A stretch of 64,000 nucleotides of DNA from Mytilus edulis (Eukaryota > Mollusca > Bivalvia > Mytilida > Mytilidae), in NCBI RefSeq assembly GCF_963676685.1, contig NC_092346.1:95035917-95099916 (forward strand), given 5' to 3'. Position 1 is the first letter of the stretch. Each line of letters starts with the position of its first letter. The notes beneath the pieces are model-generated. The model ran no database searches and was not told the origin of the DNA. It was given only the letters and a program-made list of their open reading frames with translations. Shown here one piece after another: positions 10,201-23,404 of the stretch. The translations under genes were made by a program, and so were the position numbers.

Positions 10201-13200
10201 ACAAGGCATAGCTGTTGAATATATATATATATCCTACACAATCATAGGTTTGAACGTTGTTTTCATTTTAGATTTGTTTATATTATTTTGTTTGGGCTTG
10301 TATTATATTTTCCTTTGGGTTTATATGATCTGTTTATCCAATTTTGACTCTTTAAAATTCAAGAGTCTATCCTTAATTGAGGTAAATTATATGGCCTTCG
10401 AAATACTGCTTCGATCCCTAACATTATTGAAGAGATATTAATTGTCAAAATTCAGATTTGGTGTATAAATGTTTGCACCTCATGTTTACAGTATAACATC
10501 TTTTTCGCAAGTTTATTGTTTTCTGTTTGTTATTAAACTAATATTTAAGTTATATCTGGGGATCAAGCTATTTGGCAATTTAGGTCACTGGCCGAAGGAT
10601 GATTGCCAACAATTACATCTTACCGCACTGAAAATATTTGTAGGACTCAAATCTATGGTGGGCTCCAAATCTATGGCATATTCCTAATCGATGGCAAATA
10701 TGACCTCATTCATCCCAAATCTAGGGCAGATTTTTTACAATCCTATCTATAGCATGTTTTGCAATTTCCTAACCTATGGTGGATCTAGTAAACGAGAAAT
10801 TCTTGTTATAAAAAAGGTGATACTGCATGATTATTATAAAGACAAATTTTCACAATACAATTTTTAAATAGAAAGAGACGTTATTAGTCACAAAACAAAT
10901 GAAAGCTATATAGCCAAATGGAACAAATCTATTTTAGCTCAACATTGCCGGATTGAGTTGGAATCATAAGCAATTTAATCATTTCTTTTATCAACCCAAC
11001 AGAAAATTTAAAAAAAGATATCTTATAAGATATTCCAGTACCTAAGCACTGGTAACTGGACAAGCAATACTCGCAGACCAGCATCGATATCATCCAAGTT
11101 TTGGAAAACGTGAACAATACTTTATAAATTAGTGTTTCCGAAGGACTTTTCTTGATTTACCTTCATCAAAAGCATCTAACACAGAACATGCAGGCTTTGT
11201 CACAAGAAAAATAGAAAAATAACAAATTTTTGACAATAGTTCACTCATTTTAGTTGCTGATAGTACCCTAACGACCGTTTCAGACTTTAAATTCATCTAC
11301 CAGCTATGCCTATATTCATTCAAAAAAAGATAATTACACGATGAACAAAGACATTTTAGTTTGAGCAGTACATATCTACCATGCACTCGGAATTTTAGGT
11401 TTAATACGTTAACAAAACCAGCAGCAATCACATTGAATAGAATTACCCTTTACAATCCTCCTTAAGAAGACGTTCGCTTAAAGACACTTGTATGTGAGAT
11501 CGATAACATAATATCTTTTCTTTTCAATATTCATATGTTCATTAGTTTTATGTAATCTTATGATAGGATTTTATATACCACAGTGCCAATGCATTGATTG
11601 CGATATTGAAAGTCTCATTTAATTCATAATCTGTTGCCAATCAATTTTTACAGTACTAACATTTTAAAGAGGATCATAAATTTACAAGATTTATTTTTGA
11701 ATAAGCATTAATTTATTTATAATCTGATAATGAGATTTAAGTGATAGGTCCAGTCTTTGATATTTGAACAAACTTAAGCTGGATGTTCGTGTTCCTTACA
11801 TATAACCGGTAATTTGATTTCAAATAGATATGTAAGGAGTCGTTTTATCAATAAATTTAATTGTCACACAGCAATATTTTTTTTAATATGCTTGATCTGA
11901 TTAACCAACAAAAGAGATGACAATGTGTTGACCTTTAATATAAAAATATTACAATCTGACATTGGTGTTCTAATTTTCAGACGTATTATATGGATATTTT
12001 CATACGGTCGTTTACGGTGTATCGATATTCGTATGCCCATCTGTCCATCATCAACATGTCGAACCATATCTCCAAAAAGCGTTAAACAATTTGAATGATA
12101 TTACTTTGCATTTTGAACATCTATTGACGTCAGCTTTCTTTTGATATCTATAAATTTTAGATTTTATTGTTCCAAGTTATGGGTTTTTATTCTTTCCAGT
12201 TTTCGGACAAAAACAATTAAAATTACAATCTTATTATAAACTTCATCCCCCAAAACAAATGTTGATCAGCTTTTGGAAAAATGGTTTTATAAATATGTTA
12301 TACATGTATGTATAAATATTAACCTTTAGAATGCGACAAAGACAACCGTGAAGTGGTACGACTAGAACTTTAATGTGCTATACAGACAATTATTGCCAGA
12401 GGAATACATCTTTGCCCTACCCAATGTCTATCCAAAAAAATAAAAAATGCAGAATTACCAAACTCCGATTGACTAACATGTCATCATCAAAACATCATAT
12501 GTCGCAACTGCATGTATTGTCTACTCATCGATACTTTTGAAACAATCTGTTTGATCTAAGTTTAACTATTGGACTTCTGTGTGTTTTGTATGATCGTAAC
12601 ATAATAATGTATCAGTACTTTGAAACAGTTACTATTCACATTTGTTTTCCATATTGCAATAGTCAATTTTGTCAGTATATATCAAAGGCTTATTTGAAAA
12701 TGTAGTAACATGTCAATAAAATGGAGAGAAAACGTGAGTTTGATGACAGTTAGAGGTACCTTACTAATCTAGATTCAGAATTCTGATCAGAGATATAAAG
12801 ATTCACATAGTTTAAAATGAGCAATTTGATATTGGCTGTCACATCAACGTGAAATGAAATGAGTGCAGTACGTTCAACATGTTTAAAGATAAAAAAAATA
12901 TCTAATTGGATATTTTTGTAATTCTCCATATAATAAAAACATTTAATTCCGCTTGCTATCCGATGTAATTAGAATTACAGTTTTGTTTCATTTTATATTG
13001 AAGGATCATATATATATGTTTTTCATATTATCGCGCTTAAACTCATTTCAAATCAATTTATAATTACAAAAAAAGCATTTTAATTCAAAGGTCGTCTTAT
13101 TAATCATGTTCATTACACTTTGTTAAATTTATCAGTTAACATTTACTCTCTTATCATTGCTTAACATGCCAGAATTGTACTAATCATGAACAGTGTACTT

Positions 13201-13488
13201 TAGTATAGATTTTGTTTTTGTCATTCTATTATATATAATGTTAAAAAAAAAATAGAATGAATAACGAAACAATAAAATTGAGAATGGAAATTGGGAGACA
13301 AATTTGATTTTGAAAATTATCATTTCTCCCACCTTATAAGCAATATACCAACCTCACTTGCACATGGGATATACGTTGCTTAACTCATTTGCTATTCAAG
13401 AGCTTGAAGCTGCTACTCAGATCTGCTTAAATGTGTCTGAGCAAAAGGTTGATGAACTAGGGTTTTATCTAAGGACGTCTAGTCCTTT
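10201..13488. other. Non-coding DNA with no recognised gene
   Basis: AT-rich throughout. At 10640-10790 the phrase AATCTATGG recurs in diverged form every ~20-40 bp. Near 13275 there is a ~25-bp piece of repeat A (AAAATTGAGAATGGAAATTG). No frame here shows conserved domains, and nothing else can be supported. Confidence 0.4.
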
Positions 13489-14288
13489 TTTTTTTTTTTA
13501 AAGAAAAAAAGAAGGTCATCGGAAGAGCCAAGTGAGCTTTTCCCATCACTTTGCGTTCGGCGTCCGTCGTCCGTCGTCGTTAACTTTTACAAAAATCTTC
13601 TCCTCTGAAACAACTGGGCCAAATTAAATCAAACTTGGCCACAATCATCATTGGGGTATCTAGTTTAAAAATGTGTCCAATGACCCGCCCATCCAACCAA
13701 GATGGCCGCCATTGTTAAAAATAGAACAAAGGGGTATAATGCAGTTTTTGGCTTATAACTCAAAAACAAAGCATTTAGATCAAATCAGACAAGGGGTAAA
13801 ATTGGTTATCAGGTCAAGACCTATCTGCCTTGCAATTTTCAGATGAATCGGACAACCCGTTGTTGGGTTGCTGCCCCTGAATTGGTAATTTTAATGAAAT
13901 TTTGCTGTTTTTGGTTATTATTTTGAATATTATTATAGATAGTGATAAACTGTAAACAGCAATAATGTTCAGCAAAGTAAGATTTACAAATAAGTCAACA
14001 TGACCGAAATGGTCAATTGACCCCCTAAGGAGTTATTGTCCTTTATAGTCAATATTAAACAATTTTCATTAAATTTGTAAATTTTTACTAACAATTTCCA
14101 CTGACACTACTGGGCCAAGTTCAATATAGATAGAGATAATTGTAAGCAGCAAGAATGCTCAGCAAAGTAAGATGTACAAACACATCACCATCACCAAAAC
14201 ACAATTTTGTCATGAATCCATCTGCTTCCTTTGTTTAATATTCACATAGACCAAGGTGAGCGACACAGGCTCTTTAGAGTCTCTTGTT
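13489..14288 (+). repeat. Repeat G, copy 1 (5'-damaged)
   Basis: Contains the right part of the 5' hairpin (CCAAGTGAGCTT), a CGTCCGTCGTCC tract, and one full internal unit around GATGGCCGCCATTG. The 3' end is a 7-bp stem-loop (14267-14273 with 14276-14282), and CTCTTGTT spans 14281-14288. The left hairpin arm is replaced by an A/T homopolymer stretch at 13480-13515, so the copy is truncated or rearranged at the 5' side. Confidence 0.8.
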
Positions 14289-14400
14289 GTTATATTCATT
14301 TGACGGGCTCGGTACATACATGTATGCACTACGTCAATGTTCTATTGTGCTATGCTAATTTTTGTCTTTAATTGTAGCTAATATTATTTGTTTATATCCA

Positions 14401-16718
14401 TTTTTAGCTCACCTGTCTCGAAGGGACAAGTGAGCTTATGCCATCACTTGGCGTCCGTCGTCGTCCATCGTCTGTCGTCTGTCGTCTGTCGTCGTAAACT
14501 ATTTCAAGAATCTTCTCCTCTGAAACTACTGTGCCAAATACTTTCAAACTTTAACTGAATGTTCCTTAGGGTATCTTATTTATAAATTGTATCTGAAGTT
14601 TTGATCTATCAACAAACATGGTCGCCATTGCTAAAAATAGAACATAGGGGTCAAATGCAGTTTTTGGCTTATAACTCAAAAACCAAAGCATTTAGAGCAA
14701 ATCTGACAGGGGTAATATTGTTTATCAGGTCAAGATCTATCTGCCCTGAAATTTTCAGATGAATTAGACAACCCGTTGTTGGGTTGCTGCCCCTGAATTG
14801 GTAATTTTAAGGAAATTTTGCTGTTTTTGGTTATTATCTTGAATATTATTATAGATAGAGATAAACTGTAAACAGGAATAATGTTCAGCAAAGTAAGATT
14901 TACAAATAAGTCAGCATGACGGAAATGGTCAGTTGACCCTTTTAGGAGTTATTGCCCTTTATAGTTAATTTTTAACCATTTTTCGTAAATCTTAGTAATC
15001 TTTTACAAAAATCTTCTCCTCTGAAACTACTGAGCCAAATACTTCCAAACTTTAATTGAATGTTCCTTAGGGTATCTAGTTTGTAAATTGTATCCGAAGT
15101 TATGATCTATCAACAAACATGGTCGCCATTGCTAAAAATAGAACATAGGGGTCAAATGCAGTTTTTGGCTTATAACTCAAAAACCAAAGCATTTAGAGCA
15201 AATCTGACATGGGGTAATATTGTTTATCAGGTCAAGATCTATCTGCCCTGAAATTTTCAGATGAATCAGACAACCTGTTGTTGGGTTGCTGCCCCTGAAT
15301 TGGTAATTTTAAGGAAAGTTTGCTGTTTTTGGTTATTATCTTGAATATTATTATAGATAGAGATAAACTGTAAACAGGAATAATGTTAAGCAAAGTAAGA
15401 TTTACAAATAAGTCAACATGACGGAAATGGTCAGTTGACCCCTTTAGGAGTTATTGCCCTTTTACTTCCAAACTTTAATTGAATGTTCGTTAGGGTATCT
15501 AGTTTGTAAATTGTATCCGAAGTTATGATCTATCAACAAACATGGTCGCCATTGCTAAAAATAGAACATAGGGGTCAAATGCAGTTTTTGGCTTATAACT
15601 CAAAAACCAAAGCATTTAGAGCATATCTGTCATGGGGTAATATTGTTTATCAGGTCAAGATCTATCTGCCCTGAAATTTTCATATGAATCAGACAACCTG
15701 TTGTTGGGTTGCTGCCCCTGAATTGGTAATTTTAAGGAAAGTTTGCTGTTTTTGGTTATTATCTTGAATATTATTATAGATAGAGATAAACTGTAAACAG
15801 GAATAATGTTCAGCAAAGTAAGATTTACAAATAAGTCAACATGACGGAAATGGTCAGTTGACCCCTTTAGGAGTTATTGCCCTTTATAGTCAATTTTTAA
15901 CCATTTTTCGTAAATCTTAGTAATCTTTTACAAAAATCTTCTCCTCTGAAACTACTGGGCCAAATACTTCCAAACTTTAACTGAATGTTCCTTAGGGTAT
16001 CTAGTTTGTAAATTGTATCCGAAGTTATGATCTATCAACACACATGGTCGCCATTGCTAAAAATAGAACATAGGGGTCAAATGCAGTTTTTGGCTTATAA
16101 CTCAAAACCAAAGCATTTAGAGCAAATCTGACGTTGGGTAATATTGTTTATCAGGTCAATTTCTATCTGCCCTGAAATTTTCAGATGAATCAGACAACCT
16201 GTTGTTGGGTTGCTGCCCCTGAATTGATAATTTTAAGGAAAGTTTGCTGTTTTTGTTTATTATCTTGAATATAATTATAGATAGAAATAAACTGTAAACA
16301 GCAATAATGTTCAGCAAAGTAAGATCTTCAATTAAGTCAATTTGACCAAAATTGTCAATTGACCCCTTAAGGAGTTATTGCCCTTTAAAGACTTTTTTCA
16401 CAATTTGTTCATCATGTTGACTTACTTTAAAAAATCTTCTCCTTTGAAACTGCTGTATCAATTTCAGCCAAACTTAGGCTAAATGAGTTTCAGAGTATCT
16501 AGTATAAATTCTATATTTTATTTCCTTGTATGTCAAGAAACATAGCTCCTATGGCTAAAATAGAACATAGGAGAAAATGATTATTTTTTTTGGCTTTTGA
16601 AGAAAATAGGACGATCCAAAAAACATTTAAATAAATTGAAAAGCCAAAATAATCATTGATGAGAGATTTAACCAAACGAATTAAGGTGAGCGATTCAGGC
16701 TCTTGAGAGCCTCTTGTT
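14401..16718 (+). repeat. Repeat G, copy 2: four tandem ~501-bp units with hairpin ends
   Basis: The 5' end TTTTTAGCTCACCTGTC folds with GACAAGTGAGCT into a ~12-bp stem. The anchor GTCGCCATTGCTAAAAATAG recurs at 14621, 15122, 15545 and 16047, giving periods of 501, 423 and 502 bp. The short unit has lost 78 bp. The 3' end has a perfect 7-bp stem (16697-16703 with 16706-16712), and CTCTTGTT spans 16711-16718. The terminal GCTCACCT and AGGTGAGC form a short terminal inverted repeat. Open frames here, such as 16511-16831, are incidental. It is probably a non-autonomous mobile element whose core has been tandemly amplified. Confidence 0.85.
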
Positions 16719-16839
16719 GTATTTCTTTGTTCACAAATTTCTTTTTTAGTGATCAAGGTTATAACACAAAGTTGACTGCTGTACCCCAAATTTTGACATT
16801 TATACCGATTATGTATGGTTGTTGTGTTCACACATTTTT

Positions 16840-17050
16840 TATGCGACTGTCATACAAGTGAGAGGTTTTGCGAGCCTTAAAACCAGGTTTACCTCACCAT
16901 TTTCTACACAGAAAACCCCTTTCCTAAGTCAGGAATATGGCAGTTGTAATCCATTCGTATGATGTGAGCTTTTGATTATGCCCTTTGATTAGAGACTTTC
17001 TGATTTGAATTTTTTTTCGGAGTTTGGTATTTTTTTTATTATTCTATTTT
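16840..17050 (+). repeat. Dispersed repeat K, 3' part
   Basis: Shares GACTGTCATACAAGTGAGAG, AAAACCAGGTTTA, AAGTCAGGAATATG and GAGTTTGGTATTTTT with the copies at 32330-32575 and 47645-48705. Confidence 0.75.
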
Positions 17051-17084
17051 ATTTAAAAGTAACATTATATGGCTTTTAAAACAT

Positions 17085-17205
17085 TTTGGAATTTTGATAA
17101 GAAGACAAACAGGAGTCTGTCGTACCTTATTTTAATCGTGGTATCTACAATGAGTTTAAAAATAAATCAAGTAATCTAATAAAAAAAAAAAAAAAAAAAA
17201 AAAAA
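17085..17205 (+). repeat. Repeat I fragment followed by a 25-A run
   Basis: Has the end block GTGGTATCTACAATGAGTTT of repeat I. After ~20 bp comes an uninterrupted A25 at 17181-17205. An A-tail next to a truncated copy would fit retroposition, but the other I copies lack it. Confidence 0.55.
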
Positions 17206-17694
17206 CGTTTTGAGTCTTTTAAATACATCTGGGTTTTTTTTTTAACGTTAAAGTATACAATAATGTTAACATTTCATTTACGAGGACAAAAATATTGTGT
17301 GATAGCTAAAGGATGTATTGAAACGAAAACGTCTTCCAACGGTTGTCAATTGGTTGACAAAAAAAAACCCGCAATCGAAACCCCTACTTGGTATCTATAA
17401 TGTTGATTATAAGGAAGCTATAATATCAACAGTTCAAGCGGTAAAGTTAAAATAATCTCTTTCAATATTGTACGGATGCCATCACGAGCTGATCGACCGT
17501 CTTACCATTGTCATGCGAACGTTTTTCTATCTAATTTTGTTTCACATTCGGTTAAGGTTCAGGGTTCGAAAATTTTCAATACCGATGTCTCAGGGTATGT
17601 TTATTACAAATCCGCTTTTGTGTGTATCCTTGACATTTCCTTAATATAACGCATTTTATTGGAAGATCTGCTTACTTTTTCAGTAATCACCCCC
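17206..17694. other. Non-coding DNA, nothing recognised
   Basis: No recurring repeat and no convincing frame. The short phrase TTGGTATCTATAATG near 17390 resembles the end of repeat I. Confidence 0.35.
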
Positions 17695-17870
17695 GGAGGA
17701 TGTTCTTTGTTGCTCAGTCTTTAGTTTTCTATGTTATGTTTTATATACTACTGGTATTTGTCTTTTGATCGTTTTTCTTTTTCTTGCCATGGAATTGCAA
17801 GTTTCTTTTCGACGTATGAGTTCGAATAACCCTTTGGAATCTTTCGCATCTCTTTTTTTCTGGATATTAT
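17695..17870 (+). mobile_element. RT-family 3' tail, diverged plus copy
   Basis: Matches the tail of the reverse-transcriptase family in order: TTGCTCAGTCTTTAGTTTTC, a CTATGTTATG stretch, GCCATGG, TTTCGACGTATGAGTT, and the terminal TTTCGCATCTCTTTTT. The coding part is absent. Confidence 0.65.
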
Positions 17871-18129
17871 ATTTCCTTTAACGGACCCTAAAACTTATCA
17901 GAATATTGCTGATTATATTAAATCCTAAGGAAAGTTTTATACTTCAATCGTAGTGTATCGGACAATGTATTTCAATTTAGGGGTAAAGTACAGTATATTC
18001 AGCTTTACGTTATCAAGTGTCAAAACGAGGCGTTATAAATTCTGTTTGCTTGACTGCAGACTGATACAAAAAAAAAAAAAACTGAACATAACCGATGATA
18101 TAACTATGTATTTATTTTTTGGTTCAAAT

Positions 18130-18300
18130 AGTCTGGTCTTGGTTGCCGAGTGGTATAAGTAGTTCAACTACTGTAATCACTAGCCATTCCACACTAAGGT
18201 TGTGAGTATGAACCCCGCTTGTGCAGGTTCACTCGACTCAATCAAGCTTTAACTTTCTATGTGAATTGTTCTCCTTACTATACGATTCAAGCACCACTGA
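18130..18300 (+). repeat. tRNA-derived SINE, truncated
   Basis: The head has an A-box-like GGTTGCCGAGTGGTATAAG and a B-box-like GAGTATGAACCCC. The head matches the full SINE at 51483-51732, including the ATCACTAGCCA block. The B box is mutated (G to A) and the SINE body is diverged. Confidence 0.65.
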
Positions 18301-20558
18301 TAGTAATGACCCCTGACGTCGATGAAACGCGCTTTTGTTGCATCATTTCATAAGTATGTTATCTTATTCGATTAAATCATGTCCGGTACATTAGCCCAAT
18401 TGTTTATATTCTATAAATGAAAATTTCATCAGCGTGATATCCTTGTTGTTTAGAAGGGGAGAGAATGAGAAAGCTACATAATGAACAGGATATGAAAATG
18501 AAATCACCTTTTGTAACTCATATTGAAATATTTTATTGTATACATGATATATGTTTCATGAATATTGAAGCAAATTGTAGCAGACGTAGTTTTTACGTCA
18601 TGATCTGTTTATTTATAAAAGTGCGTCAAATCTAAACAAAACCAACACAAAATAATTATAATACTAATAACAATTATAATAATTATAAGAATAATTGAAC
18701 AAACATGTTTAGTATAATTAAAGCAAATGTGTTAATGCATATGCATATGTTGTAAACTAATAGATAAATCAGTACTTAAAATCCTAAACGGGGAATATAA
18801 ATGTCGAAAATATCCCACACAGCCGTATGCTTTGACCCTTGAATACAATAGTAGTGCATTTTAACCTTCTGTTATAGGATATAATGTTTACGAAACTTCA
18901 TAATTAAAGAGGCACATTTTTAGCCGCAAAGGAAATTCCTATGGAAATTTGCTTTGTTTATATTTACAGAAGTGCAACCTATCTAATCACTCAGTTTCAT
19001 CTAAGTTTCATGGCACATGTTGAAATATTTAACCTGTCGTTCAAACTTTCCATCCATGAATTGTTCATTTAACATCTTCAACCACATCATCTCAATACCT
19101 TATAACATGAAAGCTCACCGTCATGCTGGATCTAGCCCATTGCCATGCACGCATGGATCGTCAGATGAACTTTTTACTTTATTCAGGCCTTTTTAACTTT
19201 TTTGTTAAATTTAGCTTCCTTCGCGAATCTTTTGCAGATGAAACCGGCGTCTGGTGTACAACATGTAAGTCTGGTATCTATGATGAGTGTATTCACTGTT
19301 ATTAATGATAAACCGAATACATATACGTATGTTGTTTAATGAAAGTATTGTTTTCAGACATGCATTGTAACGAGCACACGGTACTATTATGTTATCGGGC
19401 CCCTATCGCTTTATTTGTCATTACTAGGGAAATTCTGGTTAGTTTCTTTTTCTCTGTTGAGAATAATGTGCATGTTTATTTGATTCAGTTCGCGACTAAG
19501 TAAGATTTTTGGAGATTACCATTTACATGTTTAAGTGATCATATGTTAAACACATTCCAATGTGAAAATAGTGGCCACGAAAATAATTTGGCTATTTGTA
19601 GTATTATCTATAATGTTAATAAGAATTCTGAGATCCAGATACTAATAAAAGCTCATTGATTAAATAATGTTCGAATATAGAAAATATTGTGATATTGTTT
19701 TATGATTTATTGTTAATAACAATTAATTTAACTATCCTGTTTTATTCGGTTCTATCTATTAACCACCCGAGAATAGTATCAGTGTTTACTTATATTGTGG
19801 TGTTCTGTGTTATAAAATGTGAAATTATTAAGCACACATGTGAGACTCCCTGTAAAATTTGTTTTGTTTGTGATTTCAATGTACACACAGGAACAATGAC
19901 AGAAATAATAACTTAAATTCTTCCATGCGATCCTACGATTGTGATGATAGTCATAAAGCATTGCATTATCTATATTAATCAACATTAATAAGAGTGACTC
20001 TGGAACAATACATATAGCCCTGCTCTAAGTCAGTTGAGGACTACTTTATCATGAAAATGTTATAAACCTACATTGAACTAAATGTAGTTTAATTTAGAAC
20101 AGAAAATAGGGATACAGTGAACAATGATATCATAATAAGAATCTTCTGTTAGTTATATATAGAAGATTCAATAGAATGGGAAGTATGATAAAAAAAAAGT
20201 TAAATCATAAATGGTGCGATAAGAAAGGCCTACACAAATTACATAACTATTAGTATTTATAATAAGTATAAAATAAAACACTATTTAGAAACTAATGAAC
20301 TCGAAGGAATATGATTAATCTAAATATTGAAACAGATGTTTTTAAAGATGCTATCAGTTTTTTGAAAATTAAATTGCAATGTAGTGGGAATATTTCTATA
20401 TATTTCTTTTATACGTCAATATCGTAAATATTTTTCTTTATCTGATACACACTTTTGTTATACATACTGACCAAGAACGGACATTTAAAAGTGCAATTTA
20501 CAAGAAAGGAGTAGGTCCAGTAAGACTCCTTTTTGGCCCCAAAATATAGCAGGTTTAC
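18301..20558. other. Non-coding DNA with one repeat I fragment
   Basis: Repeat I lies at 19165-19300. Otherwise AT-rich, with no gene supported. Small frames at 19689-19916 and 19779-19985 overlap on opposite strands and look incidental. Confidence 0.4.
19165..19300 (+). repeat. Dispersed repeat I, partial copy
   Basis: Shares CAGGCCTTTTTAACTTTTTT, GCAGATGAAACCGGCGTCTG and GGTATCTATGATGAGT with the copy at 6300-6495. Confidence 0.75.
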
Positions 20559-20983
20559 AAAAAGAGGGACGAAAGATACCAAAGGGACAGTCAAACTCAT
20601 AAATCTAAAACAAACTGACAACTCCATGGCTAAAAATGAAAAAGACAAACAGAAAAACAATAGTACACACGACACAACATAGAAAACTAAAGAATAAACA
20701 ACACGAACCCCACCAAAAACTAGGGGTGATCTCAGGTGCTCCGGAAGGGTAAGCAGATCCTGCTCCACATGTGGCACCCGTCGTGTTGCTTATGTGATTA
20801 CAAATCCGGTAAATAGTCTAATTCGGTAGGTCATATTCATGAAAGGGAAGGGGATTGTAGTTACGACGTAAGGAACATATCCGATATCATTTGTGAAACG
20901 GTTATTCCATAACGGTCAACCAACTCGTGATGGCGTCCGTAAAATTTACGAAGGGATGATTTCAACTTCACTATTTGGAACAA
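20559..20983 (-). mobile_element. 5'-truncated RT-family retroelement copy
   Basis: Read on the minus strand, it starts inside the 3' end of the RT reading frame, with residues equivalent to RHHELVDRYGITVSQMISD. It continues through the ~270-bp 3' tail and ends at GGTATCTTTCGTCCCTCTTT. It is nearly identical to the copies at 22840-23404 and 46385-46755. The 122-aa minus-strand frame here (MPHVEQD...) is a chance frame in the tail. Confidence 0.8.
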
Positions 20984-21130
20984 AATTGTTAAAATGTAAA
21001 CGTTTAGTTATTTATTGGACAGTAGAATGCTTCTGCTACATAAATATGGGCACACATATCGAGTACTAGCACCATAAAGTCATGCTAAATTACTGAAATC
21101 TTCACAATTCTAGCATTTTAGTTAAATTTT

Positions 21131-21282
21131 AGACGGTTTTCGTGTAAAACGAAAGTGGCCGCATTCGTGTTCATCGTTAATATTGAAATTTAAGTTGTAT
21201 TTTACTAAATACATAACATATATAAAGGTTGAAGATGAACACGAATGCGGTCACGGTCATTTTTGACAAAAACCAACCGAAA
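21131..21282. repeat. Long inverted repeat (fold-back)
   Basis: The core arms at 21155-21175 and 21234-21254 pair at 20 of 21 positions around a 58-bp loop. Weaker pairing extends outwards to about 21131 and 21282. It may be a small fold-back element or MITE. Confidence 0.8.
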
Positions 21283-22839
21283 AGTGACATTTTTCGGCAT
21301 ATTTGATAGATTTTTCATATTTGAGCTTGAATCGGATCGTTTTTAATGACTAAATCAGTTAAAATTTTTCACATAAACTGATTGATTCAAATGAAATAGA
21401 CACTTAAGTGTTTAAAAAGTGGTAAAAATCTTTCGTCAGATGAACCTGAAATTTGAGGCCAAAATCGGTCCTTACCGAACCTACTCCTTTGCACAATGTT
21501 TGAAATTAAAATGACAAGGTCAATTTCTTACAGACCCTGTTGTAAATGCGTCATTGCAAAAGTCATGGTACCCTAAAAACCGTGATTTAAAACTTTGTAA
21601 CTAAACATTTAAATAACTAGGACGTTAAACCGGGCAGAAGTATACAACTTGCACTTACAGCAACTTTTAAAAGTGGTATACTTCACTCTAAAATACAATA
21701 ATGGTATGCACAGATTATACTTTTGAATCATACTAGTTTCCCTTTCCCTGACCATAAACTTCTAAATATTATCGTAGCTTGATAAATATAATTAATGTGC
21801 CATTACCTAGAGAAACTACACTACCAAGTAGAAACAGGAAAACACAAAGATACCAGTTGTGTCAAACTAAATGTTGACCAGGATCAGGATTACACATGTG
21901 AAAATGAGAACTAGTGCTAAAAAACAAACGATAGATTGTGTTCTACGTGACACAAGGATTCTCAGCTTCAATACAGCAAAGTTTATATTTGAAGAATGGT
22001 CTGCTCCGTTTATTACAACTTGTGAGTTCTTTTTATTTGAAATCAGAGGATTATGTAAAATAAGAGGTAATTGATCGCGATAAGATGACGTCTTACAATT
22101 TGTCAATGAAGACATTATAATAACAGTTCATTTCAAAGTTTATATTGATATTTATAGAATAAATAATCTTAGATTTAAATGTTAGAAAAATATTTTACAA
22201 GTGACCAAGCAACACATTAATCTACGAATGTGCGTAGCGCATGAGTTAGTTATCAGGGATGTTCGGTCAATAGTTGAATATTTGTTGATATTTCAATTCT
22301 TGAATTCGTCATTAGTTTTATTAAATAAATCAAAAACCAAAATATGTTGAAATACAGTAGACAATGGATGGAAATGTGGGTTTTTTTCTACGTGTGTCAA
22401 CTCGTTTTGAGGCAATTACATCGACAATTTAAAAAAGAAGATGTTGAACGATTGCTTATAAGACAACTTTTCACAATAGACCAAATGACAAAGAAATTAA
22501 ACTATTATAGGTCATCGTATGTTTTGGCAACACACATTGTTGCAGGATGTCAGAACAGAAATGGAAATTATCGGAATTATTTCACATGTAAAATTATCGG
22601 TTCTTATTTCAATGGCAATCAATTTTATAGAAATAATAACAATTCACATCATGTCGGAATACATTTGCAATTAAAAGAATTACAAGTTTCAAGCTTGCAA
22701 AACAGTAGCAATTTGTCACGTTATTTTTTAACATGCTCCCCGAGATAAGGTTTAATATTTTAAACCTTGAATATCATTAGGGCAGCCAATCTGAAATCCT
22801 TGGACAGACATTTCAATTCTTTTTGTTTTGTGTTCAACA
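21283..22839. other. Non-coding DNA with one unrecognised open frame
   Basis: A 134-codon plus-strand frame at 22344-22748 begins MLKYSRQWMEMWVFF and becomes asparagine-, serine- and tyrosine-rich. It has no motif I recognise, no splice context and no homologous copy in the window. I do not call it a gene. Nothing else is seen. Confidence 0.35.
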
Positions 22840-23404
22840 AAAGAAGGACGAAAGATACCAAAGGGACAGTCAAACTCATAAATCGAAAATAAACTGACAA
22901 CGCCTTGGCTAAAAATGAAAAAGACAAACAGACAAACAATAGTACACATGACACAACATAGAAAACTAAAGAATAAACAACACGAACCCCACCAAAAACT
23001 AGGGGTGATCTCAGGTGCTCCGGAAGGATAAGCAGATCCTGCCCCACATGTGGCAACCGTCGTGTTGCTTATGTGATAACAAATCCTGTAAATAGTCTAA
23101 TTCGGTAGGTCACATTGATGAAAGGGAAGGGGATTGTAGTTACGACGTAAGGAACATATCCGATATCATTTGTGAAACGGTTATTCCATAACGGTCAACC
23201 AATTCGTGATGGCGTCTGTAAAATTTACGAAGGGATGATTTCAACTTCACCATTTGGAACTTTTTGTTTAATAGCTTCCTTGTGAGCAGCAACCCTCTAT
23301 CAAGAAAATCATGATAGGAAATGCAAGCACGGGAATATCGTATCAATTGGGAGATATATACCCCGTATGCAGGTGTAGAATTGATGGAAGAAAATACAGT
23401 CATT
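22840..23404 (-). mobile_element. 5'-truncated RT-family retroelement with C-terminal RT frame
   Basis: An 87-aa minus-strand frame (23140-23403) contains GVYISQLIRYSRACISYHD, FLDRGLLLTRKL and ends SQMISDMFLTS. I recognise this block as the C-terminal end of a reverse-transcriptase frame common in mollusc genomes, possibly Penelope-like. It is followed by the standard 3' tail down to 22840. The catalytic domain is absent, so this is a dead 5'-truncated copy. The frame itself is intact, suggesting a fairly young insertion. Confidence 0.8.

Noticed and set aside
16511..16831. 106-aa minus-strand frame
   Set aside because: Overlaps the end of repeat G, including its terminal stem-loop.
20409..20777. 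122-aa minus-strand frame MPHVEQD..., repeated at 22760-23056 and 46378-46602
   Set aside because: It lies in the 3' tail of the RT family. Its recurrence reflects repeat copies, and the real coding frame ends upstream of it.
22344..22748. 134-aa plus-strand frame, the longest outside the receptors and RT remnants
   Set aside because: No domain, low-complexity N/S/Y stretch, no splice or neighbour support; consistent with chance.
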